Assembly: GCA_001550305.1 (NCBI GenBank)
Contig: LRTP01000834.1
Location: 1-60,586, forward strand
Source: Streptomyces diastatochromogenes
GTDB taxonomy: Bacteria; Actinomycetota; Actinomycetes; Streptomycetales; Streptomycetaceae
Direction of reading: 5' to 3'
DNA length: 60,586 nucleotides
Shown here: positions 33,505 to 41,586 of the stretch, piece after piece
Layout of the letters: each line of letters opens with the position of its first letter
Numbering within the stretch: the first letter of the stretch is position 1
Notes under the pieces: model-generated
What the model saw: only the letters and a program-made list of their open reading frames with translations
Databases searched by the model: none
Told to the model about the DNA's origin: nothing
Made by a program: the position numbers and the translations under genes

Positions 33505-34077
33505 ATGGTCTCTGTAACCCACCCGCCGCACGACATCGAGGTCACTGCCGAACGCCTCCAAGAGGGTTCGGCCCGCCTGCAGATCCAGAAGCAGGCGCTG
33601 GAAAGGGAACTTGCTGCGATCGTGGCGCAATCTCGGCTCGGTGCGACGGGCTCTCAGCACCTTCGAGTCCTTGATGCGTGCCACGGCTGCCGCGGAGCGC
33701 AGGCCCAGATTCCGAAGCCCGTCGTCCCGCAGACGGAGATTGTCTCCAACGAGTCCGCCAAGTCCGCAAACATCGCGACAACACCTGCGCCTCGGGCGCA
33801 GAAGCCGCCGAGCAAGAGCGATGACGCAGACCGTCCTGCTCCGGCTGGGGACGACACGGACGGGCAGAAGACATACGACCAGCTCACCGAGCAGATCATG
33901 GAGCACTTCGCCGCAGCCGACGACGTCGATGTACGGGCCCTTGATATGGCCGCCGCTCTGGGCCGTGACTCCGATAGCGGAAGCATCAATGGTGTTCGCA
34001 GCACACTCGAACGCCGTGAGTCGGCGACAAACGAGGGGTTCGGGTCCGCCGAGTCGGCCAAGGCCACTCATCGATGA
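33505..34077 (+). CDS. Hypothetical protein with N-terminal coiled coil
   Basis: A 190-residue frame. Residues about 8-42 (VTAERLQEGSARLQIQKQALERELAAIV) should form a coiled coil. A proline- and serine-rich linker follows, then a C-terminal YDQLTEQIMEHFAAADDVDVRALDMAAALG that looks like a small helical DNA-binding or dimerisation unit. I do not recognise the family. ATG 33505 has AGGATGAGAG before it; an earlier in-frame ATG (33466) exists. It is flanked by IS debris, and codon bias is weaker than in neighbours, so recent acquisition or early decay is possible. Confidence 0.5.
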   Translation: MVSVTHPPHDIEVTAERLQEGSARLQIQKQALERELAAIVAQSRLGATGSQHLRVLDACHGCRGAQAQIPKPVVPQTEIVSNESAKSANIATTPAPRAQKPPSKSDDADRPAPAGDDTDGQKTYDQLTEQIMEHFAAADDVDVRALDMAAALGRDSDSGSINGVRSTLERRESATNEGFGSAESAKATHR

Positions 34078-34181
34078 CGAGGCGAGCGTCGGGCTGCGGT
34101 CCACTGCCCTGAACTGCTGTTTCGCTCGTAGTGGGCGGAGGGGGCCCGCACTCCGGGTGACAGTGAGCGGCGCCCAGCAGT

Positions 34182-34523
34182 TCAGCCCAACGATCCCAGG
34201 AGCACAGCGAAGCACAAGGTCATGGCCACAGTGATCAGGATCATCGCGGTGAGCGTTCCTCGTAGCCATCGCGTGAAGCGGACACGGTGCTGCTGCTGCA
34301 CCTCGCTGATGTTTGCAGCGAGGTGTTCCGTCACCATGCGTGCGACGTATGTCTGTTCCTTGAGATACCAGCTCGCGATATCCACCTTCTGCTCCTCGGT
34401 GAGCCCCGGCACCCGCGTGGTGAAAACCGTCACGCGCTGCCGTGCTGCTTCCAGATGAGCGTGCCTGTACAGGAAGGTCTCGATGTCGGTCAGGCCGCGT
34501 GCGGCCTCCTTACTGGTGTTCAT
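34182..34523 (-). CDS. Small membrane-anchored hypothetical protein
   Basis: A 113-residue protein: a soluble helical part rich in Arg, Glu and Gln (IETFLYRHAHLEAARQRVTVF) and one C-terminal membrane helix (TAMILITVAMTLCFAVLLGSLG). It is probably tail-anchored in the cytoplasmic membrane. The start is ATG with GGAG seven bases upstream. No family recognised. Confidence 0.65.
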   Translation of the reverse strand: MNTSKEAARGLTDIETFLYRHAHLEAARQRVTVFTTRVPGLTEEQKVDIASWYLKEQTYVARMVTEHLAANISEVQQQHRVRFTRWLRGTLTAMILITVAMTLCFAVLLGSLG

Positions 34524-34559
34524 GGTGTGCTCCGCAGGAAAGGCAGTAGGCCCGGGTGC

Positions 34560-35061
34560 GTGAAGGCAGAAACGCCCTCAGCGCTTGGTAGGTGGACGAA
34601 GGCAGGGACCGAAGCCGGACGCCGTGTAGAGGGCTGAAGCAAGCGGTAGGGGCGACAGACGTGGCAACCTCGTCGTACGACACCGGCCGAATGTCGGTGG
34701 ATGCGGCCCAGACGGCCGTGTCCTCGGTGGAGGCGTCGGCCATGTCGCCGGCGGACTCGAAGAGCTGGGTGGAACGGATGGTCGAGAAGGGCATTCGCGA
34801 CTGCCTGACGGGCAGAGCGACATGGTGCCGTACACCGGCGACTACCTCTGTCGAAAGGAGGTTCGCCATGGTGCGGCACAACGTCTCCGTGACGGCCTCG
34901 TCATCGATCACAAAGCCCAAGTCCTCGGACAGACCTTCGCCTGTGAGTACGTCGCCTCCGCTGGCGGCCGGAACCACAACCGCCTCATGTTCGTGAGATC
35001 TGACGCTCGCAGCGTTCTCGGTATCCATGCGCCCACCGTCGTCGATCGCAACGGCCCTCAT
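34560..35061 (-). pseudogene. Decayed NAD(P)-binding oxidoreductase (third copy)
   Basis: From ATG 35061 the minus strand keeps one frame and resembles the oxidoreductase at 815-1561: GDVLTGEGLSEDLG, MANLLSTEVVAGVRHHVALPV, STIRSTQLFESAGDMADASTEDTAVW and DIRPVSYDEVATSVA. The glycine-rich NAD(P) loop has become DDGGRMDTENA, about 25 residues are missing after VALPV, and the C-terminus is scrambled. It cannot bind cofactor normally. The distance from its ECF41-type promoter (93 bases) equals that of the intact copy. Confidence 0.65.
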
Positions 35062-35153
35062 GGAGAATCCTTCCCTTGCATGACGGCTTCCCACGGGAGA
35101 GCCGTAAGGACACCGTCCATCGCACCGTTGTGGTGCGGCCTTCACAACAAATG

Positions 35154-35180
35154 GACCGAGCAGCTCGTCCACCTGTGACA
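35154..35180 (-). promoter_or_regulatory. ECF41/SigJ-type promoter candidate, site 10
   Basis: Minus strand TGTCACA (35180-35174) and CGGTC (35158-35154), upstream of the decayed third oxidoreductase copy. The remaining bases 35181-35464 show no gene. Confidence 0.65.
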
Positions 35181-35464
35181 GGCGTCCTGCGGCTGCCGGA
35201 TGAAGGGAAGCCCACGATGCAGCACGCGTGGCCGCATCGTGCGCGGCGACGTTCCCGTGAGCCGACGACGAGTCAGTCTGTGGCAGCTCGGCTCGTTCCC
35301 ATTCTGGTTGTCCGATCGGTCGGAAACACCTGCCGCGCCGCGCCACGAGCCCAGGCCCAGTTGCCGTGCTCCGTCTCCAGCCGAGCGGCATGCCTCCGCT
35401 CACCGCCCCCTCCGGCAGGCTGCTGCCGCCTGGCGTCGGCAGCCTCACGGCCTTTCCCGCGTGC

Positions 35465-36820
35465 TCATGCGGCCCTGCGGCCACTCGTCGGGCTCTCCCC
35501 AGGACGCTGCGGATCGCCGCTCGTGACGAACGCGTCCCGTGGATGCTGGACGGAGGCGAGGGAGACGAGATCTCGGCCGAAGACCGCAGCCGTGAGCCAG
35601 ACCGTGAGGACCCGGATCTTACGTTCCCATGAGGGCACGGCCAGGACGTGATAGCCCCGGTGCATCAGCCAGGCTGGAAGCCTCTTGATGACGATCCTTT
35701 TGTACTGGAAGATGCCCCGTCCCAGCCCCAACGTGGCCACCACCCCCAAACTGCTGTGGCGGTAGTTTTTGATCCGTCTCCCGCGCAGGTCGGCCACGAT
35801 GTTCTTCGCGAGGAGTCTGCCCTGCCGTACGGCGTGCTGGGCGTTCGGCACCGTGTGAGCCCCCGGCACCGTTGAAGCCAGGTCGGGAACGGCCGCGTCG
35901 TCCCCGGCCGCCCATGCATCCGCAACGAGTTCGCTGTCGGTACCCACGCGCAGATCGGGCCGGACCACAAGCAGACCTCGCTCGTCGATCGGGAGATCCG
36001 AGTGGTTGTGCACGACCGGATTGGAGGCATTGCCGGCGGTCCATACGACCAACGCGGAATCGAACTCCTCCCCGTCGGAAAGCACTACATGGCCGTCGGC
36101 GAGGGAGTGGATCTGCGTGTTGAGGTGAACGTGCGCTCCGCGGCGTTCCAAAGAGCGCACCACCCAGGCGCCCGGCTTGTCCCCCACCTCGGGCAGAATG
36201 CGGCCCCGGGCCTCGACCAGGTGGAAGGACAGCTCGTCACTGCTCAGCTCCGGATACGACTTCAGCATCGCCGTCGCGAGCGACAGCAGTTCTCCGAAGC
36301 CCTCGACTCCGGAGAACCCGCCACCCACGAACGTCACGGTCAGCAGCCTTCGCCGCTCGGCGCCGGGAGGCAAGGACGCCGCCTGGTCGAACGCGGTCAT
36401 CAGCCGGTCGCGGATGGCCACCGCCTCTTCGACGTGCTTCAGACCGATCGCGTGCTGCGCAAGCCCCGGGATGGGGAAGGTGCGAGTCACGGCGCCGGCG
36501 GTGACGACGATGGTGTCATAACGCAGTTCGTAGTCAGCTCCGTTGGCAGGCCGTACCGTGATCGTCCGGTCTGCATGGCGGATCGCGGTCACGGTCCCTG
36601 CGATCAACCGGGCACGGCGCAGGTGCCGCCGCAGCGACACGGCGGCGTGACGAGCCTCGACCGATCCGGCCGTCACCTCCGGCAGAAACGGTTGGTATGT
36701 CATGTAAGGGCGGGGATCGACAACCGTGATCCGCGCCTCTGCTGTACCAAGCCTCTTCTCCAGGCCCCATGCAGCGTAGAAGCCTGCATAGCCGCCACCG
36801 ACAATCACAATTTCACGCAT
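35465..36820 (-). CDS. ndh: Type II NADH dehydrogenase (NDH-2) family FAD protein
   Basis: A 451-residue two-dinucleotide-binding flavoprotein. The N-terminal IVIVGGGYAGFYAA (residues 4-17) binds FAD. VTFVGGGFSGVEGFGELL (about 165-182) binds NADH. The closing AGDDA segment near residue 300 completes the FAD site. The C-terminal region (WLMHRGYHVLAVPSWERKIRVLTVWLTAAVFGRDLVSL) is the amphipathic membrane anchor of NDH-2. The enzyme passes electrons from NADH to menaquinone without proton pumping. The start is ATG 36820 with AGAGGG upstream; a variant ECF41-type promoter lies 33 bases away. It could serve as an overflow entry for respiration alongside the orphan cytochrome b. Confidence 0.9.
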   Translation of the reverse strand: MREIVIVGGGYAGFYAAWGLEKRLGTAEARITVVDPRPYMTYQPFLPEVTAGSVEARHAAVSLRRHLRRARLIAGTVTAIRHADRTITVRPANGADYELRYDTIVVTAGAVTRTFPIPGLAQHAIGLKHVEEAVAIRDRLMTAFDQAASLPPGAERRRLLTVTFVGGGFSGVEGFGELLSLATAMLKSYPELSSDELSFHLVEARGRILPEVGDKPGAWVVRSLERRGAHVHLNTQIHSLADGHVVLSDGEEFDSALVVWTAGNASNPVVHNHSDLPIDERGLLVVRPDLRVGTDSELVADAWAAGDDAAVPDLASTVPGAHTVPNAQHAVRQGRLLAKNIVADLRGRRIKNYRHSSLGVVATLGLGRGIFQYKRIVIKRLPAWLMHRGYHVLAVPSWERKIRVLTVWLTAAVFGRDLVSLASVQHPRDAFVTSGDPQRPGESPTSGRRAA

Positions 36821-36852
36821 CAGACCCTCTGTTTGTTGTTCGACACCTCTTA

Positions 36853-36879
36853 GACAAGACAGGGCCAGACGGTGTGACA
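36853..36879 (-). promoter_or_regulatory. ECF41/SigJ-type promoter candidate, site 11 (variant)
   Basis: Minus strand TGTCACA (36879-36873) with TTGTC (36857-36853) in the -10 position, just before ndh. Spacing is as at the other sites. Confidence 0.5.
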
Positions 36880-37189
36880 CAGCTTGTGGCAGTGGGATCC
36901 CGCACTCATGTGACAGCACAGGCACTGGCCGTGCCGCAACTTGCCGGTGCTCTGAAGCGGGCGTCATCAACGAGGCAGAGCCCTGCAGGGCCTGGGCTTA
37001 TCCGCCTTTGCCGGATCCCCTGATGAGCAGAAGGGTCCGCCGGAGGCCGGACAGTCAGGCGGCGTGCGCGGTGAAGGCTCGCTGCCGCCCCTCCACCTCC
37101 ACGAGGGCGAGCAACGACTCGTGAGCGGGCTGGACACAGGGCGCATCGAGTCGTACGTGGTCCGGGGCCTGTTGCAACCGCCGATCACA

Positions 37190-37440
37190 CGACCTCGCGA
37201 CATGCAGGATCCCGCCGATGCGGCGATCCGGTCAGCAGGAACAGCCCCGCCACACAGAGGGCGATCCATACCGACAGCACCACAATGCCGCTGGTCAGTC
37301 CGTCGTGGTGGAAGGCGTTCCCCATGACCACCATGAAGATCGACGCCAGCGGAACTCCGACCGGACCGAAGATGCGGATCGGGAGCACGGTGGCTTCCGC
37401 GACGGCCCCGCCGTCAGCATCACGAGGCCGCACCCGCAAA
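37190..37440 (-). pseudogene. Membrane protein fragment
   Basis: A minus-strand frame contains two hydrophobic segments (IRIFGPVGVPLASIFMVVMGNAF and SGIVVLSVWIALCVAGLFLLTG) resembling the GPAGLGLSAALMVFVGNAF region of the ABC-2-like protein at 4.0-5.3 kb. The start and the soluble part are missing, so it looks like a leftover of a related gene. The rest of 36880-37582 has no supported gene. Confidence 0.35.
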
Positions 37441-37582
37441 GCCGGACGGCACTGGAGAAGCCATTCACCGAGCGCAGCCAGACGGCGCGGGGCTCCCTGT
37501 GTCTCACACATGAGGCATGACCCACCAACGGTGCCCCATCCGTGCTTGCGCGCTCATAGGCGTTTGACAGTGCCCCGGACAT

Positions 37583-37622
37583 CCACCATGCTTCCATTAA
37601 TTCATTAGCACAAGCATGGTGG
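37583..37622. promoter_or_regulatory. GntR operator candidate, 11-bp inverted repeat
   Basis: CCACCATGCTT (37583-37593) and AAGCATGGTGG (37612-37622) are perfect inverted repeats around an AT-rich 18-base centre that could hold the -10 region. It ends 16 bases before the GntR start codon, so autoregulation is likely. Confidence 0.65.
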
Positions 37623-37638
37623 AACCGAGGAAGGCGAC

Positions 37639-38079
37639 GTGATCGACTACCGGATCGACCGTGGCAGCGGCGTACCGGCCTACGTGCAGATCATCGAGCA
37701 GACCGAGCGAGCGCTCCGGATGGGCTTCCTCAAGGTCGGGGACAAGCTGCCCACGGCAAAGGAGGTGGTGGCGGCGACCGCCATCAACCCCAACACGGTA
37801 CTCCGGGCCTACCGTGACTTGGAGCAGGCCGGCCTGGTCGAACTGCGCCGCGGTCTCGGAACCTTCGTGACGCGATCACTCGTCCGGCCCGGCACAGAGG
37901 ACGACTCGCCGCTGCGCCGGGAGGTCACCGACTGGGTGGCACGCGCCCGGGCCGGAGGCCTGGAACGGGCCGATGTACTCGCCATGGTCACAGCAGTTCT
38001 GGACGCCTACGGCAACGAACACGACAGCCACACCCGGGCGACCGGGAACGGAAGGAGGAGGACGCATGACCAGGCCTGA
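37639..38079 (+). CDS. YtrA-type GntR family regulator
   Basis: A 146-residue short GntR protein. The winged helix spans residues 10-75 (VPAYVQIIEQTERALRMGFLKVGDKLPTAKEVVAATAINPNTVLRAYRDLE), with the wing ending GLGTFV. The effector domain is only a short helical tail (about 80-125), typical of YtrA regulators that control ABC transporters. GTG start after GAGGAAGG. The stop overlaps the ABC ATPase start by 14 bases, so the three genes form one operon. An 11-bp inverted repeat upstream is the likely operator. Confidence 0.92.
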   Translation: MIDYRIDRGSGVPAYVQIIEQTERALRMGFLKVGDKLPTAKEVVAATAINPNTVLRAYRDLEQAGLVELRRGLGTFVTRSLVRPGTEDDSPLRREVTDWVARARAGGLERADVLAMVTAVLDAYGNEHDSHTRATGNGRRRTHDQA

Positions 38080-38980
38080 CGCGCCGGCCGCGTTGCGCGC
38101 CACGGGACTCGGATTCCGGTACCGGCGGCGGGGCGGCTGGGCCCTGCGGGACTGCGAGTTCACCGTACCCGGCGGTCGTATCGCCGCCCTCGTAGGACGC
38201 AACGGCGCCGGCAAGAGCACCCTGCTGCACCTGGCCGGCGGCCTCCTGCAAGCCGGTTCGGGGGAACTGCGTGTGCTGGGTACCGCGCCCGGCACGTCCG
38301 AGGCTCGCGCCCGGGTCGCCCTGCTCACCCAGGACAAGCCGCTCTACCCCCGTTTCACTGTGGCGGACACCCTGCTGATGGGCGAGAAGCTGAACTCCTC
38401 GTGGGACCGGACGGCCGCCGAGCGGATCGTCCACGAGGGCGGCATCCCGCTCCACGCACGCGTCGGCGACCTGTCCCCCGGGCGGCGCACCCGCGTCGCG
38501 CTTGCCCTGGCCCTGGGCAAGCGGCCCGAACTCCTGCTGCTCGACGAGCCGTTGGCCGACCTCGACCCCGTGGCACGAGGCGAGATCATGGCGGAGCTCA
38601 TGGCCGAGGCCGCCGAGCGCGGCACGAGCATCGTGCTGTCCTCGCACGTCCTGCCGGAACTGGAGGAGACCTGCGACTGGGTGCTGGTGCTGCGCGACGG
38701 CCGCGCCGAGCTGAGCGAGGACGCCGAGACACTGCGCGAGAGCCACGCCCTACTGACCGGACCCGCCGACCGGGCCGACGCCCTGGTCGGACAGCACACT
38801 GTCGTACAGCGCCGTACCGCCGGCAGGCAGCTGACCGCCCTGATACGGCAAGGCGGACCACTGCGCGGTGACTGGCACGTAGCACGGCCCAGGCTGGAGG
38901 ACATCCTGATCGGCTATCTCCAGGCCGGCGAGGCACCGGGGCATCCCGCCGCGGGCGAGCGGACGGAGGCAGCGGCGTGA
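38066..38980 (+). CDS. ABC transporter ATP-binding protein
   Basis: A 304-residue ATPase. Walker A is GRNGAGKST (residues 44-52), the signature appears as LSPGRRTRVALALAL, Walker B as LLLLDEPLADLDP, and the switch histidine lies in LSSHVLPE. A C-terminal extension of about 80 residues follows, as in YtrB/BcrA-type exporters of antibiotics or lipids. ATG 38066 follows GGAAGGAGGAGG. The stop overlaps the permease GTG by four bases. Confidence 0.93.
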   Translation: MTRPDAPAALRATGLGFRYRRRGGWALRDCEFTVPGGRIAALVGRNGAGKSTLLHLAGGLLQAGSGELRVLGTAPGTSEARARVALLTQDKPLYPRFTVADTLLMGEKLNSSWDRTAAERIVHEGGIPLHARVGDLSPGRRTRVALALALGKRPELLLLDEPLADLDPVARGEIMAELMAEAAERGTSIVLSSHVLPELEETCDWVLVLRDGRAELSEDAETLRESHALLTGPADRADALVGQHTVVQRRTAGRQLTALIRQGGPLRGDWHVARPRLEDILIGYLQAGEAPGHPAAGERTEAAA

Positions 38981-39933
38981 AGGGCTCCTTCTGGCTCGCC
39001 TGGCGCCAGCAGCGCGTACCAGCAGGCATCGGTGCGGCCGCCCTGGTCCTCACCGCGGCGATCGCCGCGTACTACCGCTCGGGCATGCTGGACGCACTAC
39101 GCAGCGGGCTGTTCAACCACTGCGCCACCGGGCCGCTGTACTGCACACGGTCCGACACCGGCCTGCCCCTCCTGCTGGATGTCGAACCGCTGAAGTACCT
39201 CGGGGCGCTGAACATCGCCCTGCCCGTCGTCATCGGCGTCTTCTGGGGCGCCCCGTTGCTGGGCCGCGACCGGGAACTGGGCACACACCGCCTGGTCCTC
39301 GCCCAGGGTCTGAGCCGCGGTCAGTGGTTCGCCTCCCGGTTCGCCCTGGCCGCGGCGACCACGACCGTCCTGTCCGGCCTGCTCGCGGGAGCGTTCGCAT
39401 GGTGGTGGCGACCGGCCGCCGACCGCAGCTACGGCCTGTTCTGGTACGACAACACAGCCCTGAGCGGCTCGGGCCCGCGCGTCGTCGCGGCCGCCCTGTT
39501 CGGCCTGACAGCCGGCACACTGCTGGGCCTGCTGGCCCGCCGGGTCCTGGCAGCGATGGGCCTGACTCTGCTGGTGACGGGGATGATGACACTCCTGCTG
39601 GAGTGGACACACTGGACCCGGCTACTGGTCCCGCCGCGCGCCTACGTCAGCGCCGGCGGCACCCCCAAAGCGCCGATGGGCGATAAGTGGTCGACCGGTA
39701 ACTACGGCCTCATCACAGCCTCCGGCCGCCACGACTCCGTGTTCAACTGCCCCTTCCCGTCAGGTGCCCAGCTCAAGGAGTGCATGACGGCGCACGGGTA
39801 CGTGGCCCGCTTCTACGAGGCCAACCCGGCCGGTGACTACTGGACTTTCCAGTGGACCGACACCGCAGTCCTCGGCGGCCTGGCCGTGCTGCTCACGGTC
39901 GTCACCGTGCTGCTCCTGCGCCGCCGCGTCTGA
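38977..39933 (+). CDS. ABC-2 type transporter permease
   Basis: A 318-residue membrane protein with about six membrane segments, starting with WLAWRQQRVPAGIGAAALVLTAAIAAYY and an outer loop containing HCATGPLYCTRSD with two cysteines. GAPLLGRDRELGTHRLVLAQGLSR (about residues 90-113) is the cytoplasmic coupling region typical of this streptomycete permease family. It pairs with the ATPase immediately upstream. The substrate may be an antimicrobial or lipid, by analogy with YtrA-controlled transporters. Confidence 0.9.
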   Translation: MKGSFWLAWRQQRVPAGIGAAALVLTAAIAAYYRSGMLDALRSGLFNHCATGPLYCTRSDTGLPLLLDVEPLKYLGALNIALPVVIGVFWGAPLLGRDRELGTHRLVLAQGLSRGQWFASRFALAAATTTVLSGLLAGAFAWWWRPAADRSYGLFWYDNTALSGSGPRVVAAALFGLTAGTLLGLLARRVLAAMGLTLLVTGMMTLLLEWTHWTRLLVPPRAYVSAGGTPKAPMGDKWSTGNYGLITASGRHDSVFNCPFPSGAQLKECMTAHGYVARFYEANPAGDYWTFQWTDTAVLGGLAVLLTVVTVLLLRRRV

Positions 39934-40005
39934 CGTCGTCGCCGTACCGTCTCCTTCACCCCTCACCCGGATTCCCCCCTTTGTCTGTACGGAGGTCGCT
40001 TCGCC

Positions 40006-40401
40006 ATGCCCGCCGACGCCAAGTCGCCGAAGAAACTGCGCCACACCCGCGCCGCCCTCACCCACAAGACCGGTTACGCCCTGCACCACCCCGACCACGT
40101 CGGCTACTACCGGGCCGTGATGGCCTCGGGCACCCGCAGCAACCTGGAGGCCGCGGTCGGCAGCCAGACCCACGACCGGTGGCTGGCGCTCGGGCAGATG
40201 CAGTTCGACCACCTCGTCGAACACGGCCTGCGCCCCGAGCACCGCATGCTCGACATCGGCCGCGGCAACCTGCGCGGCGGCTGGCACTTCATCGGCCACC
40301 TCCGCATCGGCAACTACTACGGCTTCGAGGACTGGGAGCAGCGCCCGCACGGCCCGTCGAAGATACGCGTCAGCCGCACGCCCCTACCCACTGTCTGCTG
40401 A
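40006..40401 (+). pseudogene. Truncated SAM-dependent methyltransferase
   Basis: The 131-residue frame from ATG 40006 covers only the N-terminal third of a methyltransferase: a helical lead, then HRMLDIGRGNLRGGWHFIGHLRIGNYYGFE. The family motif I reads LDIGCGNLR, so Cys is replaced by Arg here, and the protein stops soon after the second strand. Without the rest of the fold it should be inactive. It precedes the acyltransferase gene by 12 bases. Confidence 0.6.
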
Positions 40402-40413
40402 CACGGCCCCGAC

Positions 40414-41550
40414 GTGCCGTCGCCCGAACCTCGCAATGAGCAGTCGCGCCTGACCACGATAGACGGGCTACGTCTGGTGGCAGCGCTGATGGTGGCCGCG
40501 TACCACTTCCTGGGAACGCCCACCCCGCACTTCTGGGGCAGAACCGAGCTCCGGGATCTCGCCCCGTTCCTGCACGAGATCAGCGGCTACGGGTGGCTCG
40601 GCGTCGAGTTCTTCTTCCTCATCAGCGGCTTCGTGATCTGCATGAGCTGCTGGGGAAGAACTCCCGCACAGTTCGTCGTCTCCCGAATCTCACGGCTCTT
40701 CCCGGCCTACTGGTGCGCGGTACTCCTGGTCGTCCTGCTCGTCCTGGCCTCGCGGCTGGGCCATCGGCCCGCCACCACGCGCATCGACCCCCGTACGATT
40801 CTGGGGAACCTGACCATGGCCCCAGGGCCGCTGGGGCTCGATCCGGTCGACGGAGTCAGCTGGACCCTCTGGGTGGAGGCACGCTTCTACCTGCTGATGG
40901 CCGCACTGCTCGTCTTCGGCCTGTCCTACCGGCGGGTGGTGGCCTTCTGCGGAGCCTGGCTCCTGGCCGGTGTCATCGCCCTTGAACTCCACTCGCCCCT
41001 GCTCGACGACTTCGTACTGCCCCGGTACACCGGCCTGTTCGTCGCCGGGATCGTGCTCTACCTCATGCACAGGTTCGGACAGAGCCTCCTGCTCTGGCTA
41101 CTGCTCGGTTTCGCCTGGTGCTACCAGCTCACCGTGCTCGAACTGCGGGTGGCCGACCACGCCGCCGTACCCCCTGGCGAGGGCCGGCCCTCTTGGGCCG
41201 TCTGCGCGGTCGTTCTCACCCTCTGCCTCGGGCTGCTGGCCCTCGCCGGAATCGGCCCGCTCGCCGGACTGCGATGGCGTTGGCCGGTCACCGCGGGGGC
41301 GCTCACCTACCCCTTCTACCTCGTCCACCAGAGCCTCGGAATCCCCTTGGCCAAGGGCTTGATCCGGGCGTTCCCGAGGCTGGGGCCGCTGCCCTCGATG
41401 ACGCTGTCCGTCATCTGCATGCTGGGGCTGTCCCTGCTGGTCCACACCCTGGTGGAGCGTCGGCTCGGAGGCCGTCTGAGGCATCGCCTGACGCTCGACA
41501 TGCGGCCGCGGGACCTTGCCGCGCAACCCGCTCTCACCCGCACGCGGTAA
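40414..41550 (+). CDS. Acyltransferase family 3 (OafA/YrhL-like) membrane protein
   Basis: A 378-residue integral membrane O-acyltransferase. The N-terminal LTTIDGLRLVAALMVAAYHF has the catalytic-site histidine typical of the family; VEFFFLISGFVI and FVVSRISRLFPAYW follow. About ten membrane segments are predicted by eye. Such enzymes move acyl groups from acyl-CoA across the membrane onto surface sugars or antibiotics. GTG 40414 is the first start. A polysaccharide deacetylase follows 36 bases later in the same direction, so both may modify cell-surface glycans. Confidence 0.9.
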   Translation: MPSPEPRNEQSRLTTIDGLRLVAALMVAAYHFLGTPTPHFWGRTELRDLAPFLHEISGYGWLGVEFFFLISGFVICMSCWGRTPAQFVVSRISRLFPAYWCAVLLVVLLVLASRLGHRPATTRIDPRTILGNLTMAPGPLGLDPVDGVSWTLWVEARFYLLMAALLVFGLSYRRVVAFCGAWLLAGVIALELHSPLLDDFVLPRYTGLFVAGIVLYLMHRFGQSLLLWLLLGFAWCYQLTVLELRVADHAAVPPGEGRPSWAVCAVVLTLCLGLLALAGIGPLAGLRWRWPVTAGALTYPFYLVHQSLGIPLAKGLIRAFPRLGPLPSMTLSVICMLGLSLLVHTLVERRLGGRLRHRLTLDMRPRDLAAQPALTRTR

Positions 41551-41586
41551 CCCTGGAACCCCCACCCCACCGAAGAAAGGGCTCGT

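Noticed and set aside
36909..36915. Extra TGTGACA (minus-strand TGTCACA) before ndh
   Set aside because: No GGTC-like box lies at the standard distance; the copy at 36873-36879 fits better.
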